A DNA stretch of 64,000 nucleotides from PVC group bacterium (GCA_945870225.1 CAMBRF010000001.1:269076-333075), one strand, 5' to 3'. Counted from the first letter of the stretch, positions 35,211 to 45,456 are shown. Made by a program: numbers and translations. The notes: a model not told the origin generated them from the sequence alone.

Positions 35211-36302
35211 GTGCAAGTGGAGGATGGTTTGCGTACCCTGAATCGGGATTGTTTCGATAAGGCATGGATAGAGCGAGAAAGCCGGCGTCATCGAACAGGC
35301 AACACCTTCTTCGAGAAGAGCCTGTATGCCTTTGAACTGCTAGGCCGCCTGAAACAGGAGGGCCTGGACTTCGTGTTTAAGGGCGGAACCAGTCTACTTC
35401 TGCGTCTCCCGAACCCGCGCCGCTTGTCCATTGACGTGGATATCGTTTGCCGCGAACCATCGGACCGTCTGGTCCGAATTCTCGCGAACTGTGCCACCGA
35501 TCCGTTTACTGGTTTTGAAGAGGCCAAGCATTCGCATAAAAGGAAAATGCCGCGGCGCCGGCACTGGAATCTCCTTTTCAACTCCATCAATCCCGAAAGT
35601 TGCCCGGAGCCGTACATTATTTTGGACGTCCTGGAGGAAGACTGCCTCTATCCCGACGTCGAGGATACCGAGATCCGAACCAAGTTTTTCGGGACCGACC
35701 ATAGCATCCGTGTTCGTGTCCCAACGGTGGATAACCTGCTGGCCGACAAACTGACGACCTTTGCGCCCGAAACCATCGGCCAGGCGTACGACGCAGAGCA
35801 TCCCGAGAAGATGATCAAGCATCTTTTCGATATCGGGGAACTCTTCAATGCTGCCGCAAGTCTTCACATTGTGCAGGCCGTGTATGCCCGAATTGCGGCG
35901 GCCGAGATTGGGTATCGTGAGGGACGGTGGACTGCGGATACTTGCCTCGACAACACAATTGCGACTGCCAGACTCGTGACGGCGTTGGCCGTGAACCGCG
36001 AACTGGATGCAGAAAGGTGCACCATCATCCGAGGTGGCATTGAGGCTCTCCGTGGCCACCTGCTTGGGATCAGCTTCACCGTAAACGATGCCGCCATCGC
36101 CGCCGGCAAAGCAGCCCTGCTCGCGACGGTGATCAAGAATGGCGCGACTGGAACCCCTATCCGAGATCTGCGCTACAGCAACGCAAAACTCGCAATTGTC
36201 CGCGCGGCGGCCCCGCTGAGTGACTCCGTTTTCAGTAAACTCGCCCAGGTTAGTCCTGAAGCCTTCTACTATTGGCAGCTGGCCGCAAAGATGCACGAAT
36301 GA
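35211..36302 (+). CDS. AbiEii/AbiGii-family nucleotidyltransferase toxin
   Basis: 363 aa. The nucleotidyltransferase core is clear: DFVFKGGTSLLLRL (~55-65), RRLSIDVDIV (the SxDxD metal site, ~73-79), the lysine-containing VPTVDNLLADKLTTFAPETIG, and MIKHLFDIGELF. AbiEii toxins use an NTP to modify cellular targets, tRNA in the related MenT enzymes, and stop growth during phage infection. GTG at 35211 or GTG at 35217 may be the start; no strong ribosome site is seen. Its usual partner AbiEi is normally a separate gene just upstream; here that place is taken by the C-terminal part of the methyltransferase. Confidence 0.88.
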   Translation: MQVEDGLRTLNRDCFDKAWIERESRRHRTGNTFFEKSLYAFELLGRLKQEGLDFVFKGGTSLLLRLPNPRRLSIDVDIVCREPSDRLVRILANCATDPFTGFEEAKHSHKRKMPRRRHWNLLFNSINPESCPEPYIILDVLEEDCLYPDVEDTEIRTKFFGTDHSIRVRVPTVDNLLADKLTTFAPETIGQAYDAEHPEKMIKHLFDIGELFNAAASLHIVQAVYARIAAAEIGYREGRWTADTCLDNTIATARLVTALAVNRELDAERCTIIRGGIEALRGHLLGISFTVNDAAIAAGKAALLATVIKNGATGTPIRDLRYSNAKLAIVRAAAPLSDSVFSKLAQVSPEAFYYWQLAAKMHE

Positions 36303-36332
36303 CATGGATGGATTTGAAGAAACGACGGAAAC

Positions 36333-37301
36333 ATGACAGCACTGGCAGGCGGAGCAGCAGATAAACTTGGCAATCAGTACGAGCTTTGGTGGACAGTCTC
36401 CGAGCTCGTCCGGATGCTCCATGGCCAATCTGAAAGCATTCGCATTGAAGATCCGGTAGCGACCAAGGCCGAATTCGTTGTCACAAGCGAGGGCCGCAGG
36501 ATCCTCCACCAAGCGAAACGGAGCCACCCCAACGGCAAATGGACCTTGGCGGCCCTCGGCTCTGCCGACACACAACTTCTTCAGGGTATCTACGACCAGC
36601 TTGTCGGCAATGATACGCGTTTCCTTTTCATCTCGGGCAGTCATGCCGAGGAACTCGATACCCTGGCAATGCGTGCGCGACAGTCGGAGTCCCTCTCGGA
36701 ATTTGAGGGCCACTTCATTGGCGATGCGAAGAGTGCAGCGAACTTCAGGAGGCTGAAGACGTTCTGTAGGAACACAGATAACGCAACAGCCTACGATGTG
36801 CTGAAACGGATCGAGGTCCGTACACCGTCCGAGAAGGACATCCGGGAGAAAGTGACGTGGGCGCTTCCGGCGCTTTTCCTTGCCAATCCTACTGCTGTGA
36901 CCTCGACCCTGCTGCGTATTGCCCAGGAGTCAGTCCACAAAACGATCACCCGCGAGGCGCTCATCGCGGAGTTAGCCTCACAGGGTTATGTCATGCGTCA
37001 GTTGCGCAACGTGAACAACGCGTCTGTGCTCATTGAGACGCTCACGCAGGATTACCTCGCCAGCGTGAAGCACAAACTGATCCGTGGCTCATTGATCGCT
37101 CGGGATGTGACGGACAAACTGCTGCAACGGATCCAGGGTGCGACCCGCGGCAGTGAGAGCTTGTTGACCGGGAGGGCGGGCACAGGCAAGACGGGATGCG
37201 TTATTGGACTGGTTGAAGAAGCGAAACGACGCTACGCCTTGTCACGCCTGCGGCTGACCGGCGACAGGCTTACGCCCGTGCCCGGCCAGCCTCCTTCGTA
37301 G
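36333..37301 (+). pseudogene. Nuclease-STAND ATPase gene, 3' truncated
   Basis: 322 aa remain. The N-terminus looks like the DUF4297/Cap4-type dsDNA nuclease: DKLGNQYELWWTVSELVRML, IRIEDPVATKAEFVV, ILHQAKRSHPNGKWTL (acidic residues followed by the QAK motif). A helical linker leads to a Walker A loop, LLTGRAGTGKTG (residues 280-287). In full-length relatives (Avs-like and other STAND proteins) several hundred residues of ATPase and sensor repeats follow; here the frame stops 35 residues after the loop, at a point like RLTPVP. So the ATPase and sensor are lost. 30 bp after abiEii; the island ends here. Confidence 0.7.
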
Positions 37302-37470
37302 AAGAACGTTTCGGCCGGACTGCGACAGCGATTACACCATCCTCCAACCCCTCCAACCCATTCTCTACTATGTTATGACATTGGGTCTGATTATGTGTAT
37401 AGTACCGGTTCGCAGATAGCTGGGGCGCTTTTTCCGGCTGAATCTGTAAGCATATCGGAAAGAGGACTTC

Positions 37471-37767
37471 ATGAACGAAACCGAACACCTGCAACTGCTG
37501 AAATCCCTTAAGGCGGCTCGTGCTGTCTCCCGTGCCAGCTTCATCGCCGCCCGTGTCAGCTACACGGCGGCCCTTGAGGCCTATAAGGTCGCTGAGGCCA
37601 GGAACAACGACGCCATCTCTGATTATGATGATGCGTTGGCCGAATTCAAGTCCGCCGCCCGTGCCACCCACGCGGCGGCTTCCCGCGCCACGCGTGCCGC
37701 CGCCAGCCGCGTCGACCGCAAAGCCGGAGCGAAATTGATGGCCTTGGGTGGGTCGCCCCGGGAATGA
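37471..37767 (+). CDS. Small Ala-rich helical protein
   Basis: 98 aa, no family recognised. Almost entirely helical with strong Ala/Arg periodicity (YTAALEAYKVAEARNNDAISDYDDALAEF, HAAASRATRAAASRVDRKAG), so probably a coiled coil. ATG follows AAAGAGGAC. It overlaps rsgA by 4 bp (ATGA), which points to a link with ribosome assembly or simply to shared transcription. A possible -10 box (TATAGT) lies near 37398. Confidence 0.65.
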   Translation: MNETEHLQLLKSLKAARAVSRASFIAARVSYTAALEAYKVAEARNNDAISDYDDALAEFKSAARATHAAASRATRAAASRVDRKAGAKLMALGGSPRE

Positions 37768-38678
37768 GTTCCCCGCTCAGGACCGGGCTGTCAGGACGTG
37801 TTGTGGCGGACTATGGTCGGCAATACGAAGTGCGGATTGAAGCCCCGTCCGGCGGTCTCAACCTGCTGCTGTGTTCCCCGCGCGGCAAAAAAAGCATCTA
37901 CGCCTGCGGTGACGAAGTCGAGGTCGACGCCACCAGCGACACGCAAGGCGTCATCAATATCCTGCATCCCCGCCGCAGCCTTTGCTATCGGTCGGACGCC
38001 TTCAAGGAAAAATTAATCGCCGTCAATGTCACTCAGGTAGTCCTGGTAACCGCCACGGAGCCGGGCTTCAGTGACGAATTGCTCATCCGCTGTCTCTGCG
38101 CGCTTGAAGCACAGAAGATCAACGGGTTGATTGTTTTGAATAAGTGTGATCTGAAAAACCATCTTCAACGCGGGCGCGATTTGCTGGCCCCCTTTGTGCG
38201 GCTGGGCCATCCTGTACTGGAGTTGAGCGCTCATGCCGGCGATCTTGAGGCCTTGCGCAAGCAGTTGTCAGGTCAGGTCACCTTGCTGGTCGGGCAATCC
38301 GGCATGGGTAAAACAACGCTGACCAATGCGTTGGTGCCGGAAGCCATCGCCAGGACAGGCCTTGTGTCCGAGACGCTCAGCAGCGGCAAGCATACCACGA
38401 CTCATTCCCGGTGGTATGATTTGCCCCAGGGTGGGGCGCTGATCGATAGCCCCGGGCTGCAGGCCTTTGGGCTGGCGCATCTGTCGCGGGAGCAGATTGA
38501 GGAGGGGTTCAGGGACTTGCGACCCTATCGCGGCCAGTGCCGGTTCCGCGACTGTCAGCATGACCACGAGCCCCATTGCGCCCTTCGTGGCGCGTTGGCC
38601 GCCGGCGCCCTCGACTCGCGGCGTTTTCAGGTCCTCCAGACCCTGCTCGCGGAGCACCGGAGAAAGCCAAAATTCTAG
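37764..38678 (+). CDS. rsgA: Ribosome small-subunit-dependent GTPase RsgA
   Basis: 304 aa. RsgA is a circularly permuted GTPase that checks late 30S maturation. Motif order is the permuted one: G4 VLNKCDL, then G1 LLVGQSGMGKTTLTNAL, the switch HTTTHSRWYDL, and G3 LIDSPGLQAFGL. An N-terminal OB fold (GRVVADYGRQYEVRI, GDEVEVDA) and a C-terminal zinc knuckle (CRFRDCQHDHEPHCAL) complete it. Its stop codon touches the outer repeat of the MITE-like element. Confidence 0.95.
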   Translation: MSSPLRTGLSGRVVADYGRQYEVRIEAPSGGLNLLLCSPRGKKSIYACGDEVEVDATSDTQGVINILHPRRSLCYRSDAFKEKLIAVNVTQVVLVTATEPGFSDELLIRCLCALEAQKINGLIVLNKCDLKNHLQRGRDLLAPFVRLGHPVLELSAHAGDLEALRKQLSGQVTLLVGQSGMGKTTLTNALVPEAIARTGLVSETLSSGKHTTTHSRWYDLPQGGALIDSPGLQAFGLAHLSREQIEEGFRDLRPYRGQCRFRDCQHDHEPHCALRGALAAGALDSRRFQVLQTLLAEHRRKPKF

Positions 38679-39094
38679 TGTAGTGTCTCATAGTGATGGA
38701 GGTTATGTCCGCTCAGGCTTGACCGCCTTAACACCTCCAAAAGGCAGATTCACCACCCGCTTCGCCCGCCTCAGGCGGGCAAGCTGGAGACACGGAGACA
38801 CCGAGAAGAAATGTTGCGGGCATTTAAGCTGCGGAGTACCGCACCTAAAATTCCCGCAACGTCTCTTGGAGCCATTCGGGAGAAAGAAGAGGGTTAGAGA
38901 GGTCTCCTCCCTCTCCATGAATTCCTTCGAGAAACCGTGGCGTTTATTTTGGTCACGGTATTTCCGTGGACGAAACAAACGCCACATTGGCATTTTCTTC
39001 TCTGTGTCTCAGTGTCTCAAGCGAAGCGGGTGGTGAACTATTCTCCTCGTCTGGGCCTTTAGGATGACACGAGTCGTTTGTGAGACGCTACACT
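38677..39094. repeat. MITE-like palindromic element
   Basis: A non-coding 418-bp unit with nested symmetry. Outer ends: AGTGTAGTGTCTCA (38677-38690) and TGAGACGCTACACT (39081-39094), inverted with one mismatch. Inner arms: 38749-38813 and 38991-39037 pair over about 45 bp (both start with TTCACCACCCGCTTCGC on their own strand); the left arm has an extra ~18-bp insert with its own hairpin (CCCGCC-TCA-GGCGGG). Between them are two more stems, TTGCGGG/CCCGCAA (38814-38859) and GTGGCGTTT/AAACGCCAC (38937-38984). Short frames in it are shadows. This is how a non-autonomous, structured mobile repeat would look. Confidence 0.7.
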
Positions 39095-39127
39095 GGCGGT
39101 CTGTCGGCGAGGTTGGAATAGGCCGGC

Positions 39128-39769
39128 TCAGAAATCCTGCTTCCAGTTGAAATACAATCGCATCTGGCCATCAGGGTAACCGCCGATGGAGATATCCAGG
39201 GGATCCAGCAGGGCTATCCAGTAGCGTGCGCCGGGAACAGAGGCCGGGTCGGCTCGGATCTTCTCTTTCAGGGAGTAACGCCATTCACCCAGTAAAGCGC
39301 CCGCGAGGGGTGTGACCAACAGATCATTGAGGGAGGGTTGCTGTATGGCGTTTTCAGCACCGTATTCATAGATTGTCGACAGGGCGGCGCTATAGGCCAG
39401 TGATTGCCCGAAGGTGTAGCCGCGATTCCGGGCGACCAGGAAATACTCCGATCCCACCCAGGGGTGAAGCACGTAATTGTAATACCAGACATCATCATCC
39501 AATACCGGGGCCTGAGTGAAGCCATCTTTGAAGAGATGCCCTTCATCACGCCATTCTTCATCGTTTCGTTTGGCATAGACGGTGGCGCATTGGACGCCAA
39601 TAAAGCCTAACGTCATGATGGACAAAGGGGTCCGTTGCGGTGAGATCACGGTATTGGTTGGTATAACGCTTCCGGACCCGGAGCCGGATTCAAAGGACCA
39701 AGCGCTTTGAAGGCTCGTTAGAGCGAGAATCACAGAAAGGCACTTTATTCGACTTATACGGCTTCGCAT
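39128..39769 (-). CDS. DUF3943-like exported protein
   Basis: 213 aa with a signal peptide (CLSVILALTSLQSAWSF). The middle has the pattern I associate with DUF3943: PVLDDDVWYYNYVLHPWVGSEYFLVARNRGYTFGQSLAYSAALSTIYEYGAENAIQQPSLNDLLVTPLAGALLGEW (shown here in part; key features are the DDD-W-NY-HP, the ARNRG and the EN-PS-D-TP-G-GE residues). Such proteins are thought to sit in the outer membrane; function unknown. It stands alone on the minus strand between the MITE-like element and a divergent URO-D-like gene. Confidence 0.65.
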   Translation of the reverse strand: MRSRISRIKCLSVILALTSLQSAWSFESGSGSGSVIPTNTVISPQRTPLSIMTLGFIGVQCATVYAKRNDEEWRDEGHLFKDGFTQAPVLDDDVWYYNYVLHPWVGSEYFLVARNRGYTFGQSLAYSAALSTIYEYGAENAIQQPSLNDLLVTPLAGALLGEWRYSLKEKIRADPASVPGARYWIALLDPLDISIGGYPDGQMRLYFNWKQDF

Positions 39770-39911
39770 GCGCGCGAAGGTAATATGATTAAGCGGTGAA
39801 AATCAACCGCAATTGCGGAATCCTGGTGTCCCGGTGGGGCGCTCATGATTGCAGGACTGTTGCAAGAATTGGAATTGGAAAAGTCGGGCCGTGCTGATAC
39901 AAGACGGACCC

Positions 39912-41093
39912 ATGTCTGCACTTTCAAAGAACGATGTTCTGGTTTTGCGGGAACTTGGCCACCGCACGGCCGCCGCTGCGGCGGATCCCGTTAATGCTGA
40001 GCGCCGTGAGGTGTGCCGGCGCATCGACCACAACGAGGGTGGGCGGCCCAGTCTCTACATCTATCAGGAACCCTGGTCGGAGTTGAATCAGAACGGGGAA
40101 CTGGATCTGCGATGCCAGGAGACGTTCTGCCGCGAGATCGAACTCAAAATGCGGCAACGTCTTTACGCCTGGGAACACCATCCCGGGGATATGGTGATGT
40201 CCGCCGTTTCCGAGCAGCCCTATTGCATCAACGACAGCGGGTTCGGCATTGAGGAGGATGTCGATACCGTCAGCACGGATCCTGCGAACGATGTGGTTTC
40301 ACGACATTTCCACATCCAGATCCAGGATGAGGCGGACATCGCCAAGATCAAGGAACCCGTCGTTACCCATGATGCCCGCCGGACGGAGGAGCTTTACCAG
40401 AAGCGGTGCGAGATATTCTCGGGCATTCTCGAGGTCCGGAAAACCGGCTGTGGCGGTTTCTGGTTTGCCCCCTGGGATGAACTGGTCCGGTGGACCGGTG
40501 TTCAGGAGGTGCTCATGGATATGGCGCTGCGCCCCGAATTTGTCCATCAGGCGATCGAGCGGCTGGTCGAGTGCTGGGTCAAGCGTCTGGATCAGTACGA
40601 GGCGCAGGGGTTGCTCTCGGCGCCCCCCATGGAGTTGAGCGTTCACGGGGCCTCCCAGATTTTCTCGGAAGTGTCACCGACCATGCACCGTGAGTTTGCG
40701 TTCGAGCATGAGGCGCTCTTCATCCGCCGTTTCGGGCGGGCCTACTATGGTTGCTGTGAACCCCTGCATGACAAGGTGGATATCTGCGCCGAATGCTTCC
40801 CGAATCTTTACAAGCTCTCAATGAGCCCCTGGGTGAATTTCCCGGTGGCCGTCAGGAATGTCGCCAAGCGTTTCGTGTTCGCCTGGAAGCCCAATCCGGC
40901 CCTGCTAGCCTATGAGAAATGGGATCCCGCACTGATCCGGAACGATCTCCGGGAGAAACTGACCCTGGCGACGGAAGCCGGCTGTTCCGTGGAGATTCAT
41001 CTCAAGGATCTCAGCACGGTGCGTAACGAGCCCCGCCGGCTAACGGAGTGGAACCGCATCGCGCTGGAAGAGGCGATGCGGGTGGTGGCGTGA
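39912..41093 (+). CDS. URO-D-superfamily protein
   Basis: 393 aa from ATG 39912; the frame extends to TTG 39849 but that adds an unlikely N-terminus. The fold pattern is that of uroporphyrinogen decarboxylase-like barrels that bacteria and PVC members use as corrinoid or cobalamin-dependent methyltransferases: ILEVRKTGCGGFWFAPWDELVRWTGVQEVLMDM, ERLVECWVKRLDQYEAQGLLS, YYGCCEPLHDKVDICAECFPNLYKLSMSPW. The Cys-rich stretch could bind metal. It is not true HemE, since the N-terminal arginine motif is missing. Substrate unknown; convergent with rlmI, 7 bp apart. Confidence 0.6.
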   Translation: MSALSKNDVLVLRELGHRTAAAAADPVNAERREVCRRIDHNEGGRPSLYIYQEPWSELNQNGELDLRCQETFCREIELKMRQRLYAWEHHPGDMVMSAVSEQPYCINDSGFGIEEDVDTVSTDPANDVVSRHFHIQIQDEADIAKIKEPVVTHDARRTEELYQKRCEIFSGILEVRKTGCGGFWFAPWDELVRWTGVQEVLMDMALRPEFVHQAIERLVECWVKRLDQYEAQGLLSAPPMELSVHGASQIFSEVSPTMHREFAFEHEALFIRRFGRAYYGCCEPLHDKVDICAECFPNLYKLSMSPWVNFPVAVRNVAKRFVFAWKPNPALLAYEKWDPALIRNDLREKLTLATEAGCSVEIHLKDLSTVRNEPRRLTEWNRIALEEAMRVVA

Positions 41094-41100
41094 GGCCGTT

Positions 41101-42297
41101 TTAGCCTCCCACGACAAAGCCTTTCAGATATTCAGCTTCCGGGAAATTGGGTTTACGGGGATGATCCGCCGTCTGGCCGAGATCATCCAGGAACTGAACC
41201 GGACGCCGGGCATCCCGCGCGGCTCCCTCGATGACCTTGCCGAAAAGCTCACGGGTCACCAGTCCGCTGCATGAGAAGCTGAAGATGACGCCGCCGGGCT
41301 TGATCAATTGGCAGGCCAGCAGATTGATATCCTTATAGGCCCGCAGTCCCTGCTGCATCCGGTCCTTGCGGGTGACGAGCCGCGGCGGGTCAAGGATGAT
41401 CAAATCGAACCGGGCATTTTCATCACGCAGGGAGCGCAGCGTCTCAAAGGCGTCGCCGATGCGGTAGTCGCGCCGGGACGGATCGCAGTCCGGGTTGAGT
41501 GCGTATTGGCTCTGGGCCAGGTCGCGTGCCGCCGTGGATGAGTCGACGGATACCAGGTGCCCTGCGCCGGCCTGCAGGGCGCAGACGCCCATCGAATCGC
41601 TGTAGGCAAAGACGTTGAGCACACGGGGCTTGCCGAGTCGCCGCGTCCAGGTGGCCAACTTCTGACGATTGGCGCGCTGGTCGAGATAGAATCCCGTTTT
41701 ATGGCCGTTTTCGATATCGGCGAGAAACTGCCAGGCATTTTCCTTAAAGGGTTGTGGCCCGGTGAGGGGGGCGCCCCAGAGCAATCCCTTCCGCGGCTCG
41801 AGGTTCTCGTGCCGCCGGACATCCACATCCGAACGTTCCCAGATGGTGAGGGGGTGCAGCAAGTCTACGAGGGCGGACACGAGCGCCTCGCGCCGGGCCT
41901 CCCAGGGTGCCGTGAGGATCTGGATGACGATGACCCGGGCAAACCGGTCAATGATCAAGCCGGGCATGCCGTCGCTTTCGGAGAAAACAAGCCGCACGGC
42001 GCCGTCGGGCCCGGTGGGCAGCCAGCGGTTGCGCCGCTCGATGGCGAGGGTGAGTCGGGCGCGAAGGCCGGCGTCGTCCAAGGTGTCGCCGGGCGTTGTG
42101 GAAAAGACCCGCGCCCGGATCTCTGAGTGCGGGTGGACGGTGGCACGCGCCAGAAAGGCGCCATTGGCGGCAAGGATGTCGGCCTCGTCGAGCGACGTGT
42201 CGCCCCGGGTTGAGGCGATGGCACCGGACATGATCCAGGGGTGTCCGCGGGTTATGGGAATATCGCGGCCGGGTTTGAGTTGAAGTGTTAGCGTCAT
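41101..42297 (-). CDS. rlmI: RlmI-like rRNA cytosine methyltransferase
   Basis: 398 aa, the usual size. RlmI makes m5C1962 in 23S rRNA. The N-terminal PUA domain ([21 protein letters not shown]) leads into a middle beta-rich part and a Rossmann methyltransferase: [36 protein letters not shown] (SAM loop), [29 protein letters not shown] and [14 protein letters not shown], where the Cys is the expected catalytic residue. Overlaps glnS by 4 bp, so it is the third gene of gltX-glnS-rlmI. Confidence 0.9.
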   Translation of the reverse strand: MTLTLQLKPGRDIPITRGHPWIMSGAIASTRGDTSLDEADILAANGAFLARATVHPHSEIRARVFSTTPGDTLDDAGLRARLTLAIERRNRWLPTGPDGAVRLVFSESDGMPGLIIDRFARVIVIQILTAPWEARREALVSALVDLLHPLTIWERSDVDVRRHENLEPRKGLLWGAPLTGPQPFKENAWQFLADIENGHKTGFYLDQRANRQKLATWTRRLGKPRVLNVFAYSDSMGVCALQAGAGHLVSVDSSTAARDLAQSQYALNPDCDPSRRDYRIGDAFETLRSLRDENARFDLIILDPPRLVTRKDRMQQGLRAYKDINLLACQLIKPGGVIFSFSCSGLVTRELFGKVIEGAARDARRPVQFLDDLGQTADHPRKPNFPEAEYLKGFVVGG

Positions 42298-43991
42298 GGC
42301 TGAGGGGTTCCGGCTTTCGCCCAGGAGTCTTTCAAGGGGACAATTTGGTTAAAGACGGGATGCGCGGGGGTGGAGTCCAGCGGGTCCACCATGAAATACC
42401 CTTTTCGCTCGAACTGGCAGCGGGTGCCCCGGGGCAGGGCTGCCAGTTCAGGTTCAAGCAGGGCCTGCCCGATCTTGAGGGAATCCGGATTGATGTTGGT
42501 TTTGTAGTCAACGCCCTCCGGGACATCATCGGGGTGTTCAACATTGAACAGCCGGTCGTAGATCCGCACTTCGGCCGGGACGGCATGCTTCGCGGAAACC
42601 CAGTGGATGGTCCCCTTGACCTTGCGGCCATCGGGAGCGTTCCCGCCGCCGGTTGCCGGATCATAGGTGCAGCGGATTTCCGTGATCTGTCCCGTAGCCT
42701 CATCGCGCGTAAAGCCGGTGCAGGTGATGAAATACCCGTAACGCAGGCGCACTTCCTTGCCGGGTGCGAGACGATAGTATTTCTTCGGCGAATCCTCCCG
42801 GAAGTCCGCGCGTTCGATATAGAGCTCCCGTGAGAAGGGGACCCGGTGCGTGCCCGCCGCCGGATCCTCGGGGTTGTTCACGGCGTCGAACCAGTCCACC
42901 TTTTCCTCCGGATAGTTCTCGATGACCACCTTGACCGGATCGAGCACGGCCATGAACCGGGGCGCGGTCTGGTTGAGTTCCTCCCGGATACAGAATTCGA
43001 GGAGGGCGATGTCGGTGAAGCTGTCGAACTTGGTGACGCCGACACGCTGGCAGAAGCTGCGGATGGCCGAGGGCGTATAGCCGCGGCGGCGCAGGCCGGC
43101 TAGGGTGGGCATGCGGGGATCGTCCCAGCCCTTGACGTAGCCATCGCGAACGAGTTCAAGGAGCTTGCGTTTGCTCAAGACGGTATAGGTAATGTTCAGG
43201 CGGGCGAACTCGATCTGGCGCGGCCGTTTCGCGATGGCGAGCTGTTCCAGAACCCAGTCATAAAGCGGGCGATGCACTTCGAACTCGAGGGTGCAAAGGG
43301 AGTGGGTGATTCCCTCGAAAGCGTCCTCCAGCGGATGGGCATAGTCATAGGTGGGGTAGATGCACCACTTGTCCCCGGTGCGATAATGGGCGGCCCGCAT
43401 GATGCGATAGATCACGGGGTCGCGCATGTGCAGGTTGGGGGAGGCCATGTCGATCTTGGCCCGGACGCACAGGGTGCCGTCCGGGAATTCTCCGGCGCGC
43501 ATCTTGGCGAACAGGGAGAGGCTCTCATCGGCCGACCGGTTGCGGAACGGGCTTTCCTTGCCCGGCAGGGTAGGGATGCCACGATAGTCCTTCCACTGTT
43601 CGGATGTCAGCTCGCAGACGTAAGCCTTGCCCTTGCGGATCAGTTCGCAGGCGCACTCAACCATGCGCTCAAAGTAATCGGCGGAAAAATAGAAATGGGG
43701 CCCCCAATCAAAGCCCAGCCAGTGGACGTCGTTCTTGATGCTTTCGACGTACTCCATCGTTTCCTTGGCCGGGTTGGTGTCGTCCATGCGGAGATGGCAT
43801 TCGCCGCTGAATTCCAGCGCGGTGCCGAAATCAATGCAGATGGCCTTGGCGTGGCCGATATGAAGGTAGCCGTTGGGTTCCGGCGGGAAGCGCGTGACGA
43901 TCCGTGAATGTTTGCCGGTTTTGATGTCATCGGCGATGATCTCCCGGATAAAGTCGGATGGGGCTGGCGTTTCGGGTGTAGGTGTTGTCAT
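42294..43991 (-). CDS. glnS: Glutaminyl-tRNA synthetase
   Basis: 565 aa, normal for GlnRS. Class I signature [21 protein letters not shown] (HIGH box), the second ATP motif [11 protein letters not shown], and the beta-barrel anticodon-binding half ([43 protein letters not shown]). Since a true GlnRS is present, tRNA-Gln can be charged directly and GatCAB need not supply it. It starts 13 bp after gltX and overlaps rlmI. Confidence 0.97.
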   Translation of the reverse strand: MTTPTPETPAPSDFIREIIADDIKTGKHSRIVTRFPPEPNGYLHIGHAKAICIDFGTALEFSGECHLRMDDTNPAKETMEYVESIKNDVHWLGFDWGPHFYFSADYFERMVECACELIRKGKAYVCELTSEQWKDYRGIPTLPGKESPFRNRSADESLSLFAKMRAGEFPDGTLCVRAKIDMASPNLHMRDPVIYRIMRAAHYRTGDKWCIYPTYDYAHPLEDAFEGITHSLCTLEFEVHRPLYDWVLEQLAIAKRPRQIEFARLNITYTVLSKRKLLELVRDGYVKGWDDPRMPTLAGLRRRGYTPSAIRSFCQRVGVTKFDSFTDIALLEFCIREELNQTAPRFMAVLDPVKVVIENYPEEKVDWFDAVNNPEDPAAGTHRVPFSRELYIERADFREDSPKKYYRLAPGKEVRLRYGYFITCTGFTRDEATGQITEIRCTYDPATGGGNAPDGRKVKGTIHWVSAKHAVPAEVRIYDRLFNVEHPDDVPEGVDYKTNINPDSLKIGQALLEPELAALPRGTRCQFERKGYFMVDPLDSTPAHPVFNQIVPLKDSWAKAGTPQP

Positions 43992-44004
43992 GACGTGATG
44001 GGGT

Positions 44005-45312
44005 TTAACAGAATGTTGTCAGGGCGTGGTTCAGCCGGGTCAGGGAACGTTCCTTGCCCAGCACATGAAGGGTCTCGCAGATTCCGGCGCCGACGGTGAC
44101 GCCCGTGACGGCGACGCGCAGCGTCTGGTTCAGCTTGCCTTCCCCGGAGCCGAGGGCGGTTTCCGCCTGCCGGAGGGCCTGCTGAAGGGCGGCTTCAGAA
44201 AAATCCGTGGCCGTCAGGAGGGTGGCCAGGGTTTCCAGAGTTGTCCGGGCGCCTTCCTTCTTCAGGTTCTTCTGAACCGCCTTCTCGTCATAAGGGATGG
44301 GGTCAATGAAGAAAAAGTTCCAGGTTTCAGCCTGGGAATACAGGGGGGTGCGTGACTGCATGAGTTTGCAGACTGCGGCGAAGTAGGTCTCGTCAAGACT
44401 CCGGCCCCAATCGAGGCCGGTCAGAAATTCGCGTACGCCGTTCATGAACTGGTCGAGCGGCAGTTCGGCCAGGTAGAGCCCGTTCATATGGGACAGCTTG
44501 CGGAGATCCATCTGGGCCGGCGCGCTCTTGACGCGATCAAGCGTGAACGCCGCGATGATTTCAGCGCGGGTCATTTTTTCACGGTCTTCTCCGGGCGACC
44601 AGCCGAGCAGGGTTAAATAGTTGAACAGGGCGTCGGGGCTGAATCCCATCTCGCGGAATTGGCCAATGTAGGCGGCGCCATCCCGCTTGGAGTAGGGTTT
44701 TCCCTGGGCGTTGACGATCATGGGCAGGTGGGCGTAGCGGGGGACCGGGGCGCCCAGTGCCTGATAAAGGGCCACATGACGGAACGTATTCTCCACATGA
44801 TCGTCGCCGCGGATGATGTGCGTGATGCTCTGGGTGATGTCATCCACCACATTGGCCAGATGGAACACCGGTGATCCGTCAGAACGCACAATGACGAAAT
44901 CCTTCATGTCCTTGGCTTCCTTGCGGAGGTCGCCCTTGACCTCGTCATGGAACGCCATGTCGGTGCCGGGCATGCGGAAAATGATGCATTCACCCTGGCC
45001 CGTTCCACCCTTGTCCTCCTTGTAGGCGTGCCCGTTGGCGAGCAGTTGCTGCGCCGCCTCCAGATGACGGGCATGCTGGGTGGATTGGTAGAGGGGGGCC
45101 TCATCATAGTTGATCCCAAGCCATTCCATGGCGTCCAGGATGGCTTTGACGGCCTCCGGGGTGGATCGTTCGCGATCCGTGTCCTCGATGCGCAACAGAA
45201 ATCGTCCGTTCTCATGATGACGGGCAAACAGCCAGTTGAAGATGGCGGCCCGGATATTGCCGATATGGACATTGCCCGTGGGACTGGGCGCAAAGCGGAC
45301 GCGTACACTCAT
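44005..45312 (-). CDS. gltX: Glutamyl-tRNA synthetase
   Basis: 435 aa, at the short end for GltX (usually ~470-490). HIGH-type motif [21 protein letters not shown], editing of the tRNA acceptor via [11 protein letters not shown], the loop [20 protein letters not shown] in place of KLSKR, and the C-terminal anticodon domain ([39 protein letters not shown]). First gene of gltX-glnS-rlmI. The 144-bp gap before it is shared with a divergent XRE gene. Confidence 0.95.
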   Translation of the reverse strand: MSVRVRFAPSPTGNVHIGNIRAAIFNWLFARHHENGRFLLRIEDTDRERSTPEAVKAILDAMEWLGINYDEAPLYQSTQHARHLEAAQQLLANGHAYKEDKGGTGQGECIIFRMPGTDMAFHDEVKGDLRKEAKDMKDFVIVRSDGSPVFHLANVVDDITQSITHIIRGDDHVENTFRHVALYQALGAPVPRYAHLPMIVNAQGKPYSKRDGAAYIGQFREMGFSPDALFNYLTLLGWSPGEDREKMTRAEIIAAFTLDRVKSAPAQMDLRKLSHMNGLYLAELPLDQFMNGVREFLTGLDWGRSLDETYFAAVCKLMQSRTPLYSQAETWNFFFIDPIPYDEKAVQKNLKKEGARTTLETLATLLTATDFSEAALQQALRQAETALGSGEGKLNQTLRVAVTGVTVGAGICETLHVLGKERSLTRLNHALTTFC

Positions 45313-45456
45313 GACTCAAGCTCCTTCAATCTAAACGGCGGCGACGATATCAAAAATAATGGCCAATAGGCAATGGCCAGAAACAAAAGAAACGAGGCTG
45401 TGCGGAGGGGGTTGGATGTGGTAATATTTTCATGGCGGAAAGCGTGAAAATGGAAC

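Noticed and set aside
35394..36713. Minus-strand frame of 439 codons opposite abiEii
   Set aside because: Covers a clear AbiEii gene and shows no motif of its own.
37302..37470. Right attachment site of the island
   Set aside because: I looked for the tRNA-Phe 3' sequence (TTCGATTCCGACC..) here and did not find it.
38683..39037. Short frames (60-190 codons) in the MITE-like element
   Set aside because: They run through palindromic arms on both strands and encode no plausible protein.
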